Source: Solemya velum gill symbiont (lineage in GTDB: Bacteria; Pseudomonadota; Gammaproteobacteria; Chromatiales; Chromatiaceae). From it: a DNA stretch of 64,000 bases. The notes under the pieces were generated by a model. The model was given only the letters and a program-made list of their open reading frames with translations. It did not search any database and was not told the DNA's origin. The translations under genes and the position numbers were made by a program. How positions within the stretch are numbered: the stretch's first letter is position 1; each line of letters opens with the position of its first letter. This document shows, piece after piece, positions 37,718 through 47,341 of this stretch. The DNA lies in NCBI RefSeq assembly GCF_000787395.1, contig NZ_JRAA01000002.1:62001-126000 (forward strand). The letters are read 5' to 3'.

Positions 37718-39412
37718 CTAGCTGGGTGAAGCGTAAAGAAAGCTGACTCGGGACGTAAATGCCACTCTGCGGCAAATTTGGAACGCAGCAGAAAATTTGA
37801 ACGTCAGCAGAGCCTTATTATGTGAGTTTTTCACCACCCCCCCCTGTGCTAGAAAGGCTTTCTCAACATCAATTAACAAGTCTGTCATTTGTTCAAGAAT
37901 GCTATCGAACGCTTTAATCAGCTCGTCGTCTTTTATACCAAGACGTGCAATCGTTTTCTCATACTTTGAACCACGTCTATGTGCTACACCTGTCGATCGA
38001 ACGCCCTGTAACCCTCCTAAGAAGGTTGCGACGTCAAATTTCACACCACCACCATTTAGAAACTCTGCAAGTAACTTAATAGAACCATTTTCTTCAATGG
38101 AAACATGCTTTTTAAGATCTTTAACATTAATAGAATCAATTGTAACTTTTACCAATGATAGTATCTGTGCATCAAATTCTGACTGTTCATTTTTGGTTAG
38201 GGAATGTAGCGTTTTTAAGCAGTGTGCATCAGCTTCGGCGAGCGGCAAAAAAAGTGGCCAGCCTTTATCCTTTAACCAATACTTCTGAAACCTTTCAAAA
38301 TATGACTTGAAAACCAAATCTGGGCTTTCCGCATCAGCAAAGGCTCCGAGCATACTTCTTTTAAAATATGTATTACTCATAGCTCGTCCCTCTGGAGCAA
38401 GATTAAAGCTTTTCCAGTAAATCTGCTCGGAATGAGGTATATCTCGGCCAAGATCACCTAAAAAAACACAAACATGTCCTGACGAATTATTGTCAAAGCG
38501 CAACCTCCAATATCCATGCTTATGGATTACGCTATCTTGTACTTCATACTCTGATGAAGACCCAAAATACTTTTGAAGAACCGCTTTATCGAAGTAAACC
38601 GGAGTTAAGTAATGAGGCGCACCTCTATTTTTCCCGAAATAGTCGGCTAGCAAAGACGGATCACATGAATGGAGATGATGATCATGAGCATCACCTTCGA
38701 TAATGAAGGATTCATAGCTCTTCTCTACTTTAAATGGGCTGTAGTACTCTTCTTTTCTTGGTGAGCAATTGAAAAGCTTTTTTCCTAGCACTCTAGTGAA
38801 AGTGCTATAGCCCTCTACGTACGAACTATCCCAAAACCGAGTGTAAGAAACGAAAGGATCATTCACATACTCATCCGGCAACCGAGTACTTGTAGCTTTG
38901 TGGCGCGAATTTTCAAAAAACAAAAGCAGGTTCATTTGTCTAGCAGACATAAATGCTTTCAAAAATGATTTTCTTATAAGGATTTCATCATCTGTATACC
39001 TAACAACCTGAATTTCAGTTCCATTGGCATCATCAACAACATATTTATGATTATCCCTGTCATGGTAGAGCTCGAGGTATAATACTAATTCTTGTAATAT
39101 TTCTCTGTAAGGCTTTCTTGTGCCATGAAAATCTCTATAGATAACAAGCGGTAGATATTCGGAGCCATTTGGAGCATAACTGATATTATCCTCCCCACTC
39201 CATACTATTGACGGGCCTCCACTGCCAGGGAGTAAATCCCACCCATAGCCTTCCATTGCTTTTTGGGTATTTTCTGGTGAAACTAAGCAAGAGTATAGCG
39301 AACCATCCTCAGATTTATCGTCTTTATTTAGGTTTTTGTAAAGCGGAACCCAGGTTCCCTCACCCAACTCATTACGTATGAAATCTAAGAAGTCGTCCAT
39401 ATCTTTAGTCAT
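37718..39412 (-). CDS. Large unrecognised cargo protein with a HEPN-like motif
   Basis: 564 residues upstream of traF, on the same strand, in the place where SXT/R391 elements carry variable cargo. No signal peptide or membrane segment. The N-terminal two thirds is a mixed alpha/beta region without known motifs (YLPLVIYRDFHGTRKPYREI, GDAHDHHLHS, YWRLRFDNNSSGHVCVFLGD). The C-terminal part is helical and holds GVRSTGVAHRRGSKYEK, an Arg-x5-His pattern as in HEPN ribonucleases. The last 30 residues look like read-through sequence. AT-rich compared with the tra genes. A defence or abortive-infection role is a guess. Confidence 0.6.
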   Translation of the reverse strand: MTKDMDDFLDFIRNELGEGTWVPLYKNLNKDDKSEDGSLYSCLVSPENTQKAMEGYGWDLLPGSGGPSIVWSGEDNISYAPNGSEYLPLVIYRDFHGTRKPYREILQELVLYLELYHDRDNHKYVVDDANGTEIQVVRYTDDEILIRKSFLKAFMSARQMNLLLFFENSRHKATSTRLPDEYVNDPFVSYTRFWDSSYVEGYSTFTRVLGKKLFNCSPRKEEYYSPFKVEKSYESFIIEGDAHDHHLHSCDPSLLADYFGKNRGAPHYLTPVYFDKAVLQKYFGSSSEYEVQDSVIHKHGYWRLRFDNNSSGHVCVFLGDLGRDIPHSEQIYWKSFNLAPEGRAMSNTYFKRSMLGAFADAESPDLVFKSYFERFQKYWLKDKGWPLFLPLAEADAHCLKTLHSLTKNEQSEFDAQILSLVKVTIDSINVKDLKKHVSIEENGSIKLLAEFLNGGGVKFDVATFLGGLQGVRSTGVAHRRGSKYEKTIARLGIKDDELIKAFDSILEQMTDLLIDVEKAFLAQGGVVKNSHNKALLTFKFSAAFQICRRVAFTSRVSFLYASPS

Positions 39413-39702
39413 TTTTAATATTTTCCATTATTAATAGGTGCTTTTCACATAAAACAAAAGTTGTATATTGCGCCAGCATAGTATTGATTATTGTTAGCCT
39501 GTTAATTCTTAATCGGTCCATTTTAATTCACTAAATTTGATGATTTCCCTTCCTCAGCAATAAATTCTTGAGCCTGTTGACTTACCCAAAGCGTCATGTT
39601 TTTTGATATAAAAAATAACAAGATATATTCAACCAGGTTTACAACAAGCTTCCACTTCTGAGACAGAATAAATATTGAGGATTGGCTAATACCACATTAT
39701 TT

Positions 39703-40107
39703 TCACTTAACTTTGAAAACCGTCACCAACGTTTTAATTGAGCCACCAGGAATCATAACAAAGTATATCTTGCTCCCCACATGCTGCCAGAACTCAGCCT
39801 CTTGTGCATATTTTTTTGATTTTTGGATGGCGACGCTTTCTGGTAACTGGGCTTTAGTTAGCCCCGAACATAGCAGCTTTGAGCACAAAGCCTTCCAAGG
39901 ATGCTTAGGTACGCCGTCTGAAAGCCGTTCCATGAATCTTTCAAGCGCGTGACGAGTCACCACGACGGGTCCAATGTTCGGAACGTTGATGACCTCATCG
40001 ATTTCTCTCACTGTAGCATTATCGACGCTGTATTCTTCGAAGGAATGTGAGAGCCAATCGTCCCGCTTCTCTACCGAGAACTGTGCTTCTTGGTATCGAG
40101 TGAGCAA
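39703..40107 (-). CDS. Hypothetical protein, possibly N-terminally cut
   Basis: A frame of 134 residues beginning only at a TTG, with no ATG back to an in-frame stop at about 40145. Conserved-looking parts: INVPNIGPVVVTRHALERFM and GSKIYFVMIPGGSIKTLVTVFKV. I do not recognise it. The IS3 copy begins 90 bases upstream, so the gene may have lost its start in a rearrangement. The 290 bases between it and the large cargo gene hold no gene. Confidence 0.45.
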   Translation of the reverse strand: MLTRYQEAQFSVEKRDDWLSHSFEEYSVDNATVREIDEVINVPNIGPVVVTRHALERFMERLSDGVPKHPWKALCSKLLCSGLTKAQLPESVAIQKSKKYAQEAEFWQHVGSKIYFVMIPGGSIKTLVTVFKVK

Positions 40108-40230
40108 AAACCTAGTCAGGCTGTAAAGTGAATGCTGAGTTGAGCGTTAAAGCAAACAGTTTCATCGCCGTGGAAAAAAACGATCGCTTGCTGGCCTGAC
40201 CTGCCCCCAACAAGTGGTCCAGTTTGAATG

Positions 40231-41037
40231 TTAGTTCATCGCCGGTTTCAGCTCCAGTGGAATGATGGATTCAGGAGCTGGAGGGCGATAGCCCAGCGAG
40301 CTATGTGGCCGCTTGGTGTTGTAATGTTTTCTCCATTGTTCAATGATCACTTTCGCTTCGTGTAGCGTGTAAAAGACCTCACCATTGAGCAATTCATCCC
40401 TGAACCGGGCATTGAAGCTCTCGCAGTAGCCGTTCTCCCAAGGTGAGCCTGGTTCGATGTATGCCGTTTTAGCGCCGACAGCAGCGATCCACTTCCTCAC
40501 GGCTTCTGCAATAAACTCGGGGCCGTTATCCGAACGGATATAGGCCGGTACCCCACGCAGAATGAACAGGTCAGTCAGCACATCAATGACATCGGCTGAG
40601 TTCAACTTACGTTTCACCCGGATTGCCAGACATTCCCGACTGTATTCATCAATCAGGTTCAATGTCCGGAAGGCTCTGCCATCATCGGTTCTATGGTGGA
40701 CAAAGTCGTAGGACCAGACATGATTTCTGTATTGTGCACGGAGTCTGATACAAGAGCCATCATTGAGCCATAAACGGCCACGCGGCTTCTGCTTGGCAGG
40801 TATTTTCAGCCCCTCTTGTCGCCATAACCGCTCGACACGCTTGTCGTTAACTTGCCAGCCTGCCTCTCTCAGGAGAGCGGCGATACGACGGTAACCATAA
40901 CGGCCATACTCCCTTGCTAGAGCGATCATATCAGCGACAAGTCGTGTTTCATCACGACGCCCCTGTGGAATACGGCGCTGGGTTGAGCGATGTTGTCCGA
41001 GTACACGGCAAGCCCTGCGCTCGGAAACAGCCATCAT
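40231..41037 (-). CDS. IS3-family transposase OrfB (copy A)
   Basis: 268 residues from the internal ATG. DDE core: WSYDFVHHRTDDGRAFRTLN with the first Asp, YIRSDNGPEFIAEAV with the second and SPWENGYCESFNARFRDELL with the Glu. Normally made as an OrfAB fusion by a -1 shift at the end of OrfA. Confidence 0.95.
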   Translation of the reverse strand: MMAVSERRACRVLGQHRSTQRRIPQGRRDETRLVADMIALAREYGRYGYRRIAALLREAGWQVNDKRVERLWRQEGLKIPAKQKPRGRLWLNDGSCIRLRAQYRNHVWSYDFVHHRTDDGRAFRTLNLIDEYSRECLAIRVKRKLNSADVIDVLTDLFILRGVPAYIRSDNGPEFIAEAVRKWIAAVGAKTAYIEPGSPWENGYCESFNARFRDELLNGEVFYTLHEAKVIIEQWRKHYNTKRPHSSLGYRPPAPESIIPLELKPAMN

Positions 41038-41078
41038 GCAACAAACGTTTTCGATACAGGCCCTGCGACGCGAGGGGC

Positions 41079-41357
41079 TCAGAAGTTTCCCTTGGCAGCC
41101 TCCGACAGAATCTGCTTATCCAGTGTCAGATCAGAAACGGCCTTGCGCAAACGTTCATTCTCCTTCTGTAGCCGTTTCAGTTCTTTTAACTGGTCAATCC
41201 CCATCCCACCGTACTTTTTGCGCCAGCGGTAGTAAGTCTGCTCAGTGATGCCAATTTCGCGGATCGCATCGATGCGGGCAGTGCCTTGTCCAACCAGGAC
41301 TTCAACTTGCCGCAGTTTCTGGACGATTTCTTCCGGTTTGTGTCGCTTGATTCCCAT
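41079..41357 (-). CDS. IS3-family OrfA (copy A)
   Basis: 92 residues. HTH (KPEEIVQKLRQVEVLVGQGT, then ITEQTYYRWRKKYGG) and a leucine-zipper-like helix (LKELKRLQKENERLRKAVSD). Binds the element ends. Its last codons AAG GGA AAC include the frameshift heptamer. Confidence 0.93.
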   Translation of the reverse strand: MGIKRHKPEEIVQKLRQVEVLVGQGTARIDAIREIGITEQTYYRWRKKYGGMGIDQLKELKRLQKENERLRKAVSDLTLDKQILSEAAKGNF

Positions 41358-41414
41358 TTTCGGTCCTCCGTTTTACTCATCATAAGGGTGGACCAACTTA
41401 TTGGGGGAGGATCA

Positions 41415-41592
41415 AAGTGTTCTTAGCTTTGCTATGCAAAGCTTGTTGGGATGAAGGCACGGAAGATTTACGGCTATTTGGATTAAGCCGATCTTCAAGT
41501 TCTGCCAATTTGTTCCACAGAAAATGGATAATATCTCTTGCCTCTTCAGGCGAGTCGAAATCTGGCGGTGGCGGTAATGTTTTCTTATTCAT
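41415..41592 (-). pseudogene. IS66-type transposase, 5' fragment cut by IS copy A
   Basis: From the ATG at 41592: MNKKTLPPPPDFDSPEEARD followed by IIHFLWNKLAELEDRLNPNSRKSS. This is the N-terminal part of IS66-family transposases (NSRxSSxPxSQ). The coding sequence stops at the IS boundary after about 59 codons; the rest of the gene is not in the window. Confidence 0.75.
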
Positions 41593-41691
41593 ACCTCCAG
41601 ATCGCCACCTGAAAAAGATCACTCAAGTCGAATGTGGGATCAAGTTAACTCTGTCACACAAATTTGTTGTCAATGCTTCGCGGGTGAAGTG

Positions 41692-43275
41692 TTACGAACC
41701 TTCTATACTTATTACCCTACTTATGCCTATATCGCCAATAAAGTCTTTGTCGTGGCTAACAATTAACACGCTGCCGTTAAAGTCACGCAGAGCTTGAGCT
41801 AGCATCAATCGGGAGTCTAAATCTAGATGATTATTCGGCTCATCCAACAACAGCAGAGTGTTGTCAGATTGATGGCTGATGGCTAACATGGAGACTTTCA
41901 TCCTTTCGCCTCCGCTCAAGTTTACCACCGCTTGCGTTGCTTTCTCTCGTTTTAGTCCAATACCTGCCAGCAGCGTTCGCAGGTTTGTTTCCGTTAGGTG
42001 TGAGCAAAAAAAAGCCAAGTTTTCAAGTACGGACTTTGTGTTATCCAGTAACGTGAAGTGCTGATCTAGATAGCATAGGCCTTCACGCACATTAATGTTT
42101 CCGTGGACGGGAGTAAGGCGCCCAGCGATAGCTTTCAATAGGGTAGACTTACCACTACCGTTTTTGCCCGATAGGTGGATTTTTTCTCCAAAATCAACAG
42201 AAAATGTGATTTCGTTTTCATGTTGAATATAGGGCAGACGCACTTCTGTGATGTCCAAAATACGTAAGGCGCGTTTCTCTACTTTTCCCAAGGGCAGGCT
42301 CTGCTGTTTAAATAACTCATGTTTCCTATTCAGAGTGCTGAGCTGATCCTGTATCTGCAGCAATTTACGGTTCTGATTACTTTCCCGAGAACCGGAGGAA
42401 CTCTCAGCACTCTGCTTTAAGGTATTCAGGATAACTTTAGCCTGGCTACCTGAGCGAGCAATCTGTTTACCTTGACTAGCACGTTGTTGAGCTTTTTCCC
42501 GATTATTTTGCATGGTCTGACGCATGAGCTTGATCTCTGAATTAACATGCTCGATGTGGCGTTCCAAACTATTTAGCTCACTGGCGCGCTGTTTCGCGTA
42601 GACCTCATAGGAACCGCCGTAATGATGTATACCGAGAGTATTCAGCTCCAAGATATCATCTACATTGCCCAAAATCTCACGATCATGACTAATGATAAGT
42701 ATACCGCCATTGAAGTTCATCATCTGTTCGATTAACCAATTCTTTCCTTGTTCGTCCAGATGGTTTCCTGGTTCATCAAGAATTAGATAGTCATAATTAG
42801 ATTGGAAAAGCTGATACAGCGCGAACCGAGTTAACTGACCGCCGCTCAGAGCATCACATCGTAAAAATGGATCTACAGGTAATCCTAATGCCTGTAGTTG
42901 CTGCTCCAGATTTGCCTGCAGTTGCCAATTATCGTCGATTAGCTCGAAGTCATGAGGATCACATCCTCCTGCAGTAATTCGGGTTAAAGCTTCCAACCTG
43001 TGCCGAACTCCAAGAAAGTCACTAACAGTTTCATGCAGAATAGGTATTTCCTCCACGCCATCCTGCCGTAGCCACCCGACTCGACAGAAAGTGGTGACAG
43101 AGCCGGAATAAGGCATTCTTTCCCCTGTCAGCAGTGATGCCAATAAGGACTTTCCTACACCGTTTCTGCCAACTAGTCCGGTTATTTTATCGTCCAGAGC
43201 AAAATTCAGGTTGGAAAACAGCGTATCGCCATTGTCGAATCGATAAGTTAAGGATTGAGCATTGATACTTGTCAT
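41692..43275 (-). CDS. ABC-F family ATPase
   Basis: Starting at 43275 (MTSINAQSLTYRF) gives 527 residues. Two ABC modules without membrane segments: Walker A LVGRNGVGKSLL with signature LSGGQLTR and DEPGNHLD, then SGKNGSGKSTLL with LSGGERMK and LDEPNNHLD. A charged linker (about residues 230-310) joins them. ABC-F proteins act on the ribosome, some giving antibiotic resistance; housekeeping Uup/EttA-like roles are also possible. It follows the MFS gene by 26 bases. Confidence 0.88.
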   Translation of the reverse strand: MTSINAQSLTYRFDNGDTLFSNLNFALDDKITGLVGRNGVGKSLLASLLTGERMPYSGSVTTFCRVGWLRQDGVEEIPILHETVSDFLGVRHRLEALTRITAGGCDPHDFELIDDNWQLQANLEQQLQALGLPVDPFLRCDALSGGQLTRFALYQLFQSNYDYLILDEPGNHLDEQGKNWLIEQMMNFNGGILIISHDREILGNVDDILELNTLGIHHYGGSYEVYAKQRASELNSLERHIEHVNSEIKLMRQTMQNNREKAQQRASQGKQIARSGSQAKVILNTLKQSAESSSGSRESNQNRKLLQIQDQLSTLNRKHELFKQQSLPLGKVEKRALRILDITEVRLPYIQHENEITFSVDFGEKIHLSGKNGSGKSTLLKAIAGRLTPVHGNINVREGLCYLDQHFTLLDNTKSVLENLAFFCSHLTETNLRTLLAGIGLKREKATQAVVNLSGGERMKVSMLAISHQSDNTLLLLDEPNNHLDLDSRLMLAQALRDFNGSVLIVSHDKDFIGDIGISRVISIEGS

Positions 43276-43301
43276 AACTCCCCCTGTTGAATATCTCTTC
43301 C

Positions 43302-44513
43302 CTAATGTTTCTTGCAGCAGATAGTAATCGCCATGCCGATGCAAAATAATGCGGACACGATAGGAGCGTTGACACTGATGTTGGCCACAAAGCCGAAGGT
43401 AAAACCGGAGAAGCCAGCGCTGAAAGCGGCGATAGCGGCAGCCATTCCCATGATAAAGCCTTGTTTGCTCGCATCAACGCAAATGGATAGCTGTGCCATT
43501 AAGCCGCTGTATGACATGCCAAAGCCTACCGCGCCCAATACCGCTAGTAGATACAGAATATATGGATTAGTGTTGAGTAGGGTTCCACCTATACAGAATG
43601 CCATCAGTACCAACGCCAGCCTAACCATGCTAAGAGGCTTCAGCACTTTCATCGCAGCGCCAACTAAGAATAGGAAAGCAAACGCTAGGCCAAAACCGGT
43701 CCAAGAGATGAAGTTGCTCACTTCCTGCTGAGCAAAACCGAGCCCACCGGTCAGATAAAGACCGATAAACTGGAAGAAGGTATTCCAGCCCACCAGCATC
43801 AACAGCAGCAGCAAGGCGTAGGTGCGGATATCCTTGATTCTGACTGCGTCGAGCAGATTCGCAATTGGGTTGGGAAGCGTCATCGCACGCTTCTTGGCGT
43901 CCGCTTTTTGGTCTTGAAACACCAGCAGCAGGATCAGCAAATTCACCACGGACAGCGCCGCCACAAAGATAAAAGGCGTCTGCAGATTGAACCAGGGAAC
44001 TAGAACAGGATCACTCAGATAACCGCCGATCAACGGGCCGACGACATAGCCGAGGGAGACAAAAAACATGATGTAGCCAATGTACCTGGCCCGCTGTTTC
44101 TCTTCAGTGACATCGATAATAGAGGCCTGCGCGACGGGCAGACTACCGGAAAAGAAACCGCCAATAAGCCTCCCGGCCATGAACAGCCACAGGCTCTTGA
44201 ACACCAGGGCGTACGCCAGCAAGACATAGCTCATCGCCAGACCGCTGAGACAAAGCAGCAGCGTCTTCTTCCGTCCCAGGACATCAGACAAAGCGCCCAG
44301 CAATGGCGCGCCAAAAAACATGGCGATGGAGAACGCGCCCAGCGCCACGCCGTATACGCCATTGCGGAAACCTTCAGAGCCTTCGCTGATCAGCCCGGCC
44401 ACAGGATCGTGGGCGATGGACGTCAACATGGGAATAATCAGGCTGGCGCCCAGATTATCAATAAAAATAACCAGATAAATTCCGATTAAACTCAACATCT
44501 TTATGTTTGTCAT
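43302..44513 (-). CDS. MFS efflux-type transporter
   Basis: 403 residues with twelve predicted membrane segments. FFGAPLLGALSDVLGRKKTLL is the loop 2-3 motif A of the major facilitator superfamily, and GRLIGGFFSGSLPVAQASI is the motif-C-like region of drug/proton antiporters. Related to TetA-like exporters. In the same transcription unit as the ABC-F ATPase, suggesting a shared substrate such as an antibiotic. Confidence 0.88.
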   Translation of the reverse strand: MTNIKMLSLIGIYLVIFIDNLGASLIIPMLTSIAHDPVAGLISEGSEGFRNGVYGVALGAFSIAMFFGAPLLGALSDVLGRKKTLLLCLSGLAMSYVLLAYALVFKSLWLFMAGRLIGGFFSGSLPVAQASIIDVTEEKQRARYIGYIMFFVSLGYVVGPLIGGYLSDPVLVPWFNLQTPFIFVAALSVVNLLILLLVFQDQKADAKKRAMTLPNPIANLLDAVRIKDIRTYALLLLLMLVGWNTFFQFIGLYLTGGLGFAQQEVSNFISWTGFGLAFAFLFLVGAAMKVLKPLSMVRLALVLMAFCIGGTLLNTNPYILYLLAVLGAVGFGMSYSGLMAQLSICVDASKQGFIMGMAAAIAAFSAGFSGFTFGFVANISVNAPIVSALFCIGMAITICCKKH

Positions 44514-44632
44514 AAAACCTCTCGTACTGAAGCGCCCTGCAAGGGCGCCCTATACTTTTCCCATTATTTGCTATTTTATTTAGCGCTTTATTGGCCTCTT
44601 AATCCTGGCCACTTCGCCGATACTTTTTCGCC

Positions 44633-45550
44633 TTAACCGATAAACTCCCCATTGAGGAAGACGATACGTCGCCACAATTCATGCATATCCTGTTTCGGAT
44701 TGGCGCCATATCGGCGCAGAGAATCGACAAATTCCAGGTAACTGCGTGACTCGTTGTCGCTGGCGCCGAGCATACTCATGGCCGAAAGAAACGGGATGCG
44801 CTGACCTTGCACCCTATCGAACCGGCGCAGCAACAGCACCGGCTTGTTCAGTACATGTTCGATTCGCCAGTCGGGCACGGGGATACCAGCCTTTGCCGCA
44901 AGCCGGAGCGCAACCGCCTCCCACAGAACCGTATTGATTTCGTCATCCATGTGTGGAAACTTGGCGATGGCCAGATGCCCGTCCCGGTCCCGAACAGATG
45001 CCTTAGGACGCGCACCACCCAATGATGAACCGGGCGCCAGCAGCAAGCGCAGATCCTCGTCGCTATCCGTGTCACCAACGACATGTTCCGCCGCCGACAG
45101 CAATTGTGGCAGATCGATCAGGGGTGGTATGCGAGCGGCTTCATGTTCGGCAAGAAACGGGCCGCCCTCCTGCCTGGCAAAGCGCAGAGCGCCTTGTCGT
45201 GTCTCATCATCAACCATGAGCAGATAGTCAATTTCCATCAAGGTGCGCGGCGTCTCGCCCGCGCGCTCTGCCCGTCGCCGTTCTGCCCGACGCATCAAAA
45301 CCCGCCCCCAACGGTCGGGGGCAGAGTCACCAATGGTACCGAACAGGGGCTTACCTGAAGGTGTGTGGAATGGACCCGGACCCAGCGTCAGGGCCGGTTC
45401 CAGGGAGAAACGATCTGCATACTCAAGCCAACCTGAATCATATTCGAACGTGGCGCTTTCCCTACCTTTGCGCACGCGCGCCCACAGTCGTCCGACCAGA
45501 TGCGGCGTACCGGCAATATCCACATAGACATACACTTCTGTTTCCATCAC
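44633..45550 (-). pseudogene. hipA: HipA toxin kinase, C-terminal truncated
   Basis: 305 residues against about 410-440 for HipA. The N-terminal domain and kinase N-lobe are present (FGTIGDSAPDRWGRVLM, SLGGARPKASVRDRDGHLAI, KPVLLLRRFDR). The reading ends at WRRIVFLNGEFIG, exactly where the catalytic loop (usual form NTDDH) and the DxD metal site should follow. So kinase activity is lost. Overlaps hipB by four bases. Confidence 0.82.
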
Positions 45551-45918
45551 GCTTTACTCTTCTGTCCAGACTGGGACGATTTGCCCCCAGATTTATTCTG
45601 GCGCGGCTTGCGGATGCGTTGCGGCAAGCGCTCCTCTTCGAGTTCAAGACCCACCGTATCCGTCTTGGCATCAGCTAGATCACCCAACCGCTCGGCCATA
45701 CCCAGGACAAAGAGCACATTGGCATAGTTACCCAGCGAAACGCCGGGGGCGCCCTTTTCTATCTTGTTCAGGGTTGTCCGGCTGATAGAAGCCCGTTCAG
45801 CCATGACAGCCGTTGAAATACGCCGCCTGAGCCTGGCATCACGGATATCCTGTCCAAGCTTACGCACCGCTCGCCTGACCGGAATCGGCACCATCAAATC
45901 TAGCTGGGTTTTGCTCAT
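45547..45918 (-). CDS. hipB: HipB-like antitoxin
   Basis: The start at 45918 (MSKTQLDLMVPIPVR) has GGACG upstream and gives 123 residues. XRE-type HTH: ISTAVMAERASISRTTLNKI, EKGAPGVSLGNYANVLFVLG. A long basic tail (PQRIRKPRQNKSGGKSSQSG). Normally it represses its operon and neutralises HipA. Still complete, though the toxin is broken. AT-rich repeats TATAGTGTATATAATTATGG upstream may be its operator. Confidence 0.82.
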   Translation of the reverse strand: MSKTQLDLMVPIPVRRAVRKLGQDIRDARLRRRISTAVMAERASISRTTLNKIEKGAPGVSLGNYANVLFVLGMAERLGDLADAKTDTVGLELEEERLPQRIRKPRQNKSGGKSSQSGQKSKA

Positions 45919-46140
45919 GTTTCGTCCATCTTTATGGTCACTATCCTGTATAGTGTATATAATTATGGACGTTATATCAATATTTCTACAGTAACCCACC
46001 CAAATGACAATAATCGTTACGTTCATTATTCTGAACGCAACTTGATTTAACACCCAGAATTGTGTACATTTCCAGGATATTATGGGCCCCTGGCCAGGAT
46101 CACCTGCATCAGGGAAGTTGCTCCATCCCGACCGTGTTTT

Positions 46141-46875
46141 TCAAAGGTATTTCTTAAACGTACTCGCGGTCACTGCTACAGCAAATGCAAACAGTGCGGC
46201 GAATGGAATCACAATAAAGGTAGGATGCAGGCTGAACGGAAGCGCCAGATACGTAACCCAGGTGATCACTACCAGTGGTAGCACTGCCTTCTTGGCATAG
46301 TGGTACACGAATGAACTCTCTCGCCCTCCTCCCCAGCGGCGAAGATCCCGTTGTACCAGACCGTCAACCAAAGCCACCAGACTAAACAACAGGAACACCG
46401 GTGTCGCCAAACTGAGAATAGCCAGGCGTACCGAGAACACCTGGGTCACCTGCATGGCCGCAATGACAAATTCAACGAGCGGCCAATAGATCTTGTGCAA
46501 TGTCGGCCGCATGCCTTGCTCTTCCTGTCGCGACGGTGGAGAGACCCAATGGATAAAAGCCACAACTCTCGTAACCTCAAACAGGTAGTGATAACTCCCA
46601 TCGGCCACCTCTTTGGCGAAGCGGGCGGGATCTGATGTCACGATACTGCGGCGGAAGTCGGTGTCCAGATAGCTGATCTCTTTGGCAAGCATTGTGCGAC
46701 TGTGGTCGAGGCCTTGTTCCGGCCACCAAATCACCATCCCCACCCATTCGACAATGATCGAAAACAACAGGGAGAAAAGCAGCCACAGGATCGCTTGCGA
46801 GATCGTTGCCAGACCTCTGGTGAACAATCCCTGCTGAACAACCGTTCGCCGCGGATCGGTGGCCGCTTCAGCCAT
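46141..46875 (-). CDS. Conjugative element membrane protein (TIGR03747-like)
   Basis: Starting at 46875 gives 244 residues with four membrane segments (ISQAILWLLFSLLFSIIVEW and others) and HYLFEVTRVVAFIHWVS, RPTLHKIYWPLVEFVIAAMQ. The family accompanies TraD in ICEclc/PFGI-1-type elements and is distantly like SXT TraJ. It overlaps the TraD fragment's stop. It shows that the block came from a second, different ICE. Confidence 0.8.
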   Translation of the reverse strand: MAEAATDPRRTVVQQGLFTRGLATISQAILWLLFSLLFSIIVEWVGMVIWWPEQGLDHSRTMLAKEISYLDTDFRRSIVTSDPARFAKEVADGSYHYLFEVTRVVAFIHWVSPPSRQEEQGMRPTLHKIYWPLVEFVIAAMQVTQVFSVRLAILSLATPVFLLFSLVALVDGLVQRDLRRWGGGRESSFVYHYAKKAVLPLVVITWVTYLALPFSLHPTFIVIPFAALFAFAVAVTASTFKKYL

Positions 46876-47284
46876 CAACACCCTCCGTCAGTTCACTCGG
46901 TTTTGAGACGTCGGCCACCGCCATCCACCACGGCTCCTGCACGCGGTACCACTGATCGTTGGTGATATAGGTCCTCTCCATCTCGTTGGCGATATCCGCA
47001 AGACCCTCTGGCATAGACTGATCCCCACGGGTAACCGGGAATGGCATGCGCAATTTCCAAAGATGGCCACCCTCTAACAACGCAAAGGCCTGGCCTTTGG
47101 GCAACGCCACGAGCTCCGCCGGTGTCAGCATGGGGACCTCCGAGACACTGATACGATCCTCGTTGCGGGATTTGAAATCCACCCCGGAACCCGGATCAGA
47201 CGAATCGTCCACGCCCGATACGCTCATCAGGGTAAACACCTCAACCCTCGAGAGCTGGTCAGTCAGCATCTCGGCGGTGGCCAG
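46868..47284 (-). pseudogene. TraD coupling protein, C-terminal fragment of an ICEclc/PFGI-type element
   Basis: About 138 codons running out of IS copy B: LATAEMLTDQLSRVEVFTLM, VSEVPMLTPAELVALPKGQA, FALLEGGHLWKLRMPFPV. This is the C-terminal part of the TraD SXT/TOL subfamily as found in ICEclc-like elements. The Walker motifs are lost. Not the same gene as the SXT-type traD at 58113. Confidence 0.75.
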
Positions 47285-47341
47285 TGATCCTCCCCCAATA
47301 AGTTGGTCCACCCTTATGATGAGTAAAACGGAGGACCGAAA

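Larger units (their letters stand above)
40197..41414 (-). mobile_element. IS3-family element, copy A
   Basis: 1218 bp. Ends TGATCCTCCCCCAATAAGTT (at 41414, read inward on the minus strand) and TGACCTGCCCCCAACAAGTG (at 40197). Two genes, with a -1 slippery site between them. Flanks GCC and AAG do not match, so it is not in its original insertion context. Translated products are identical to copy B. Confidence 0.93.
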
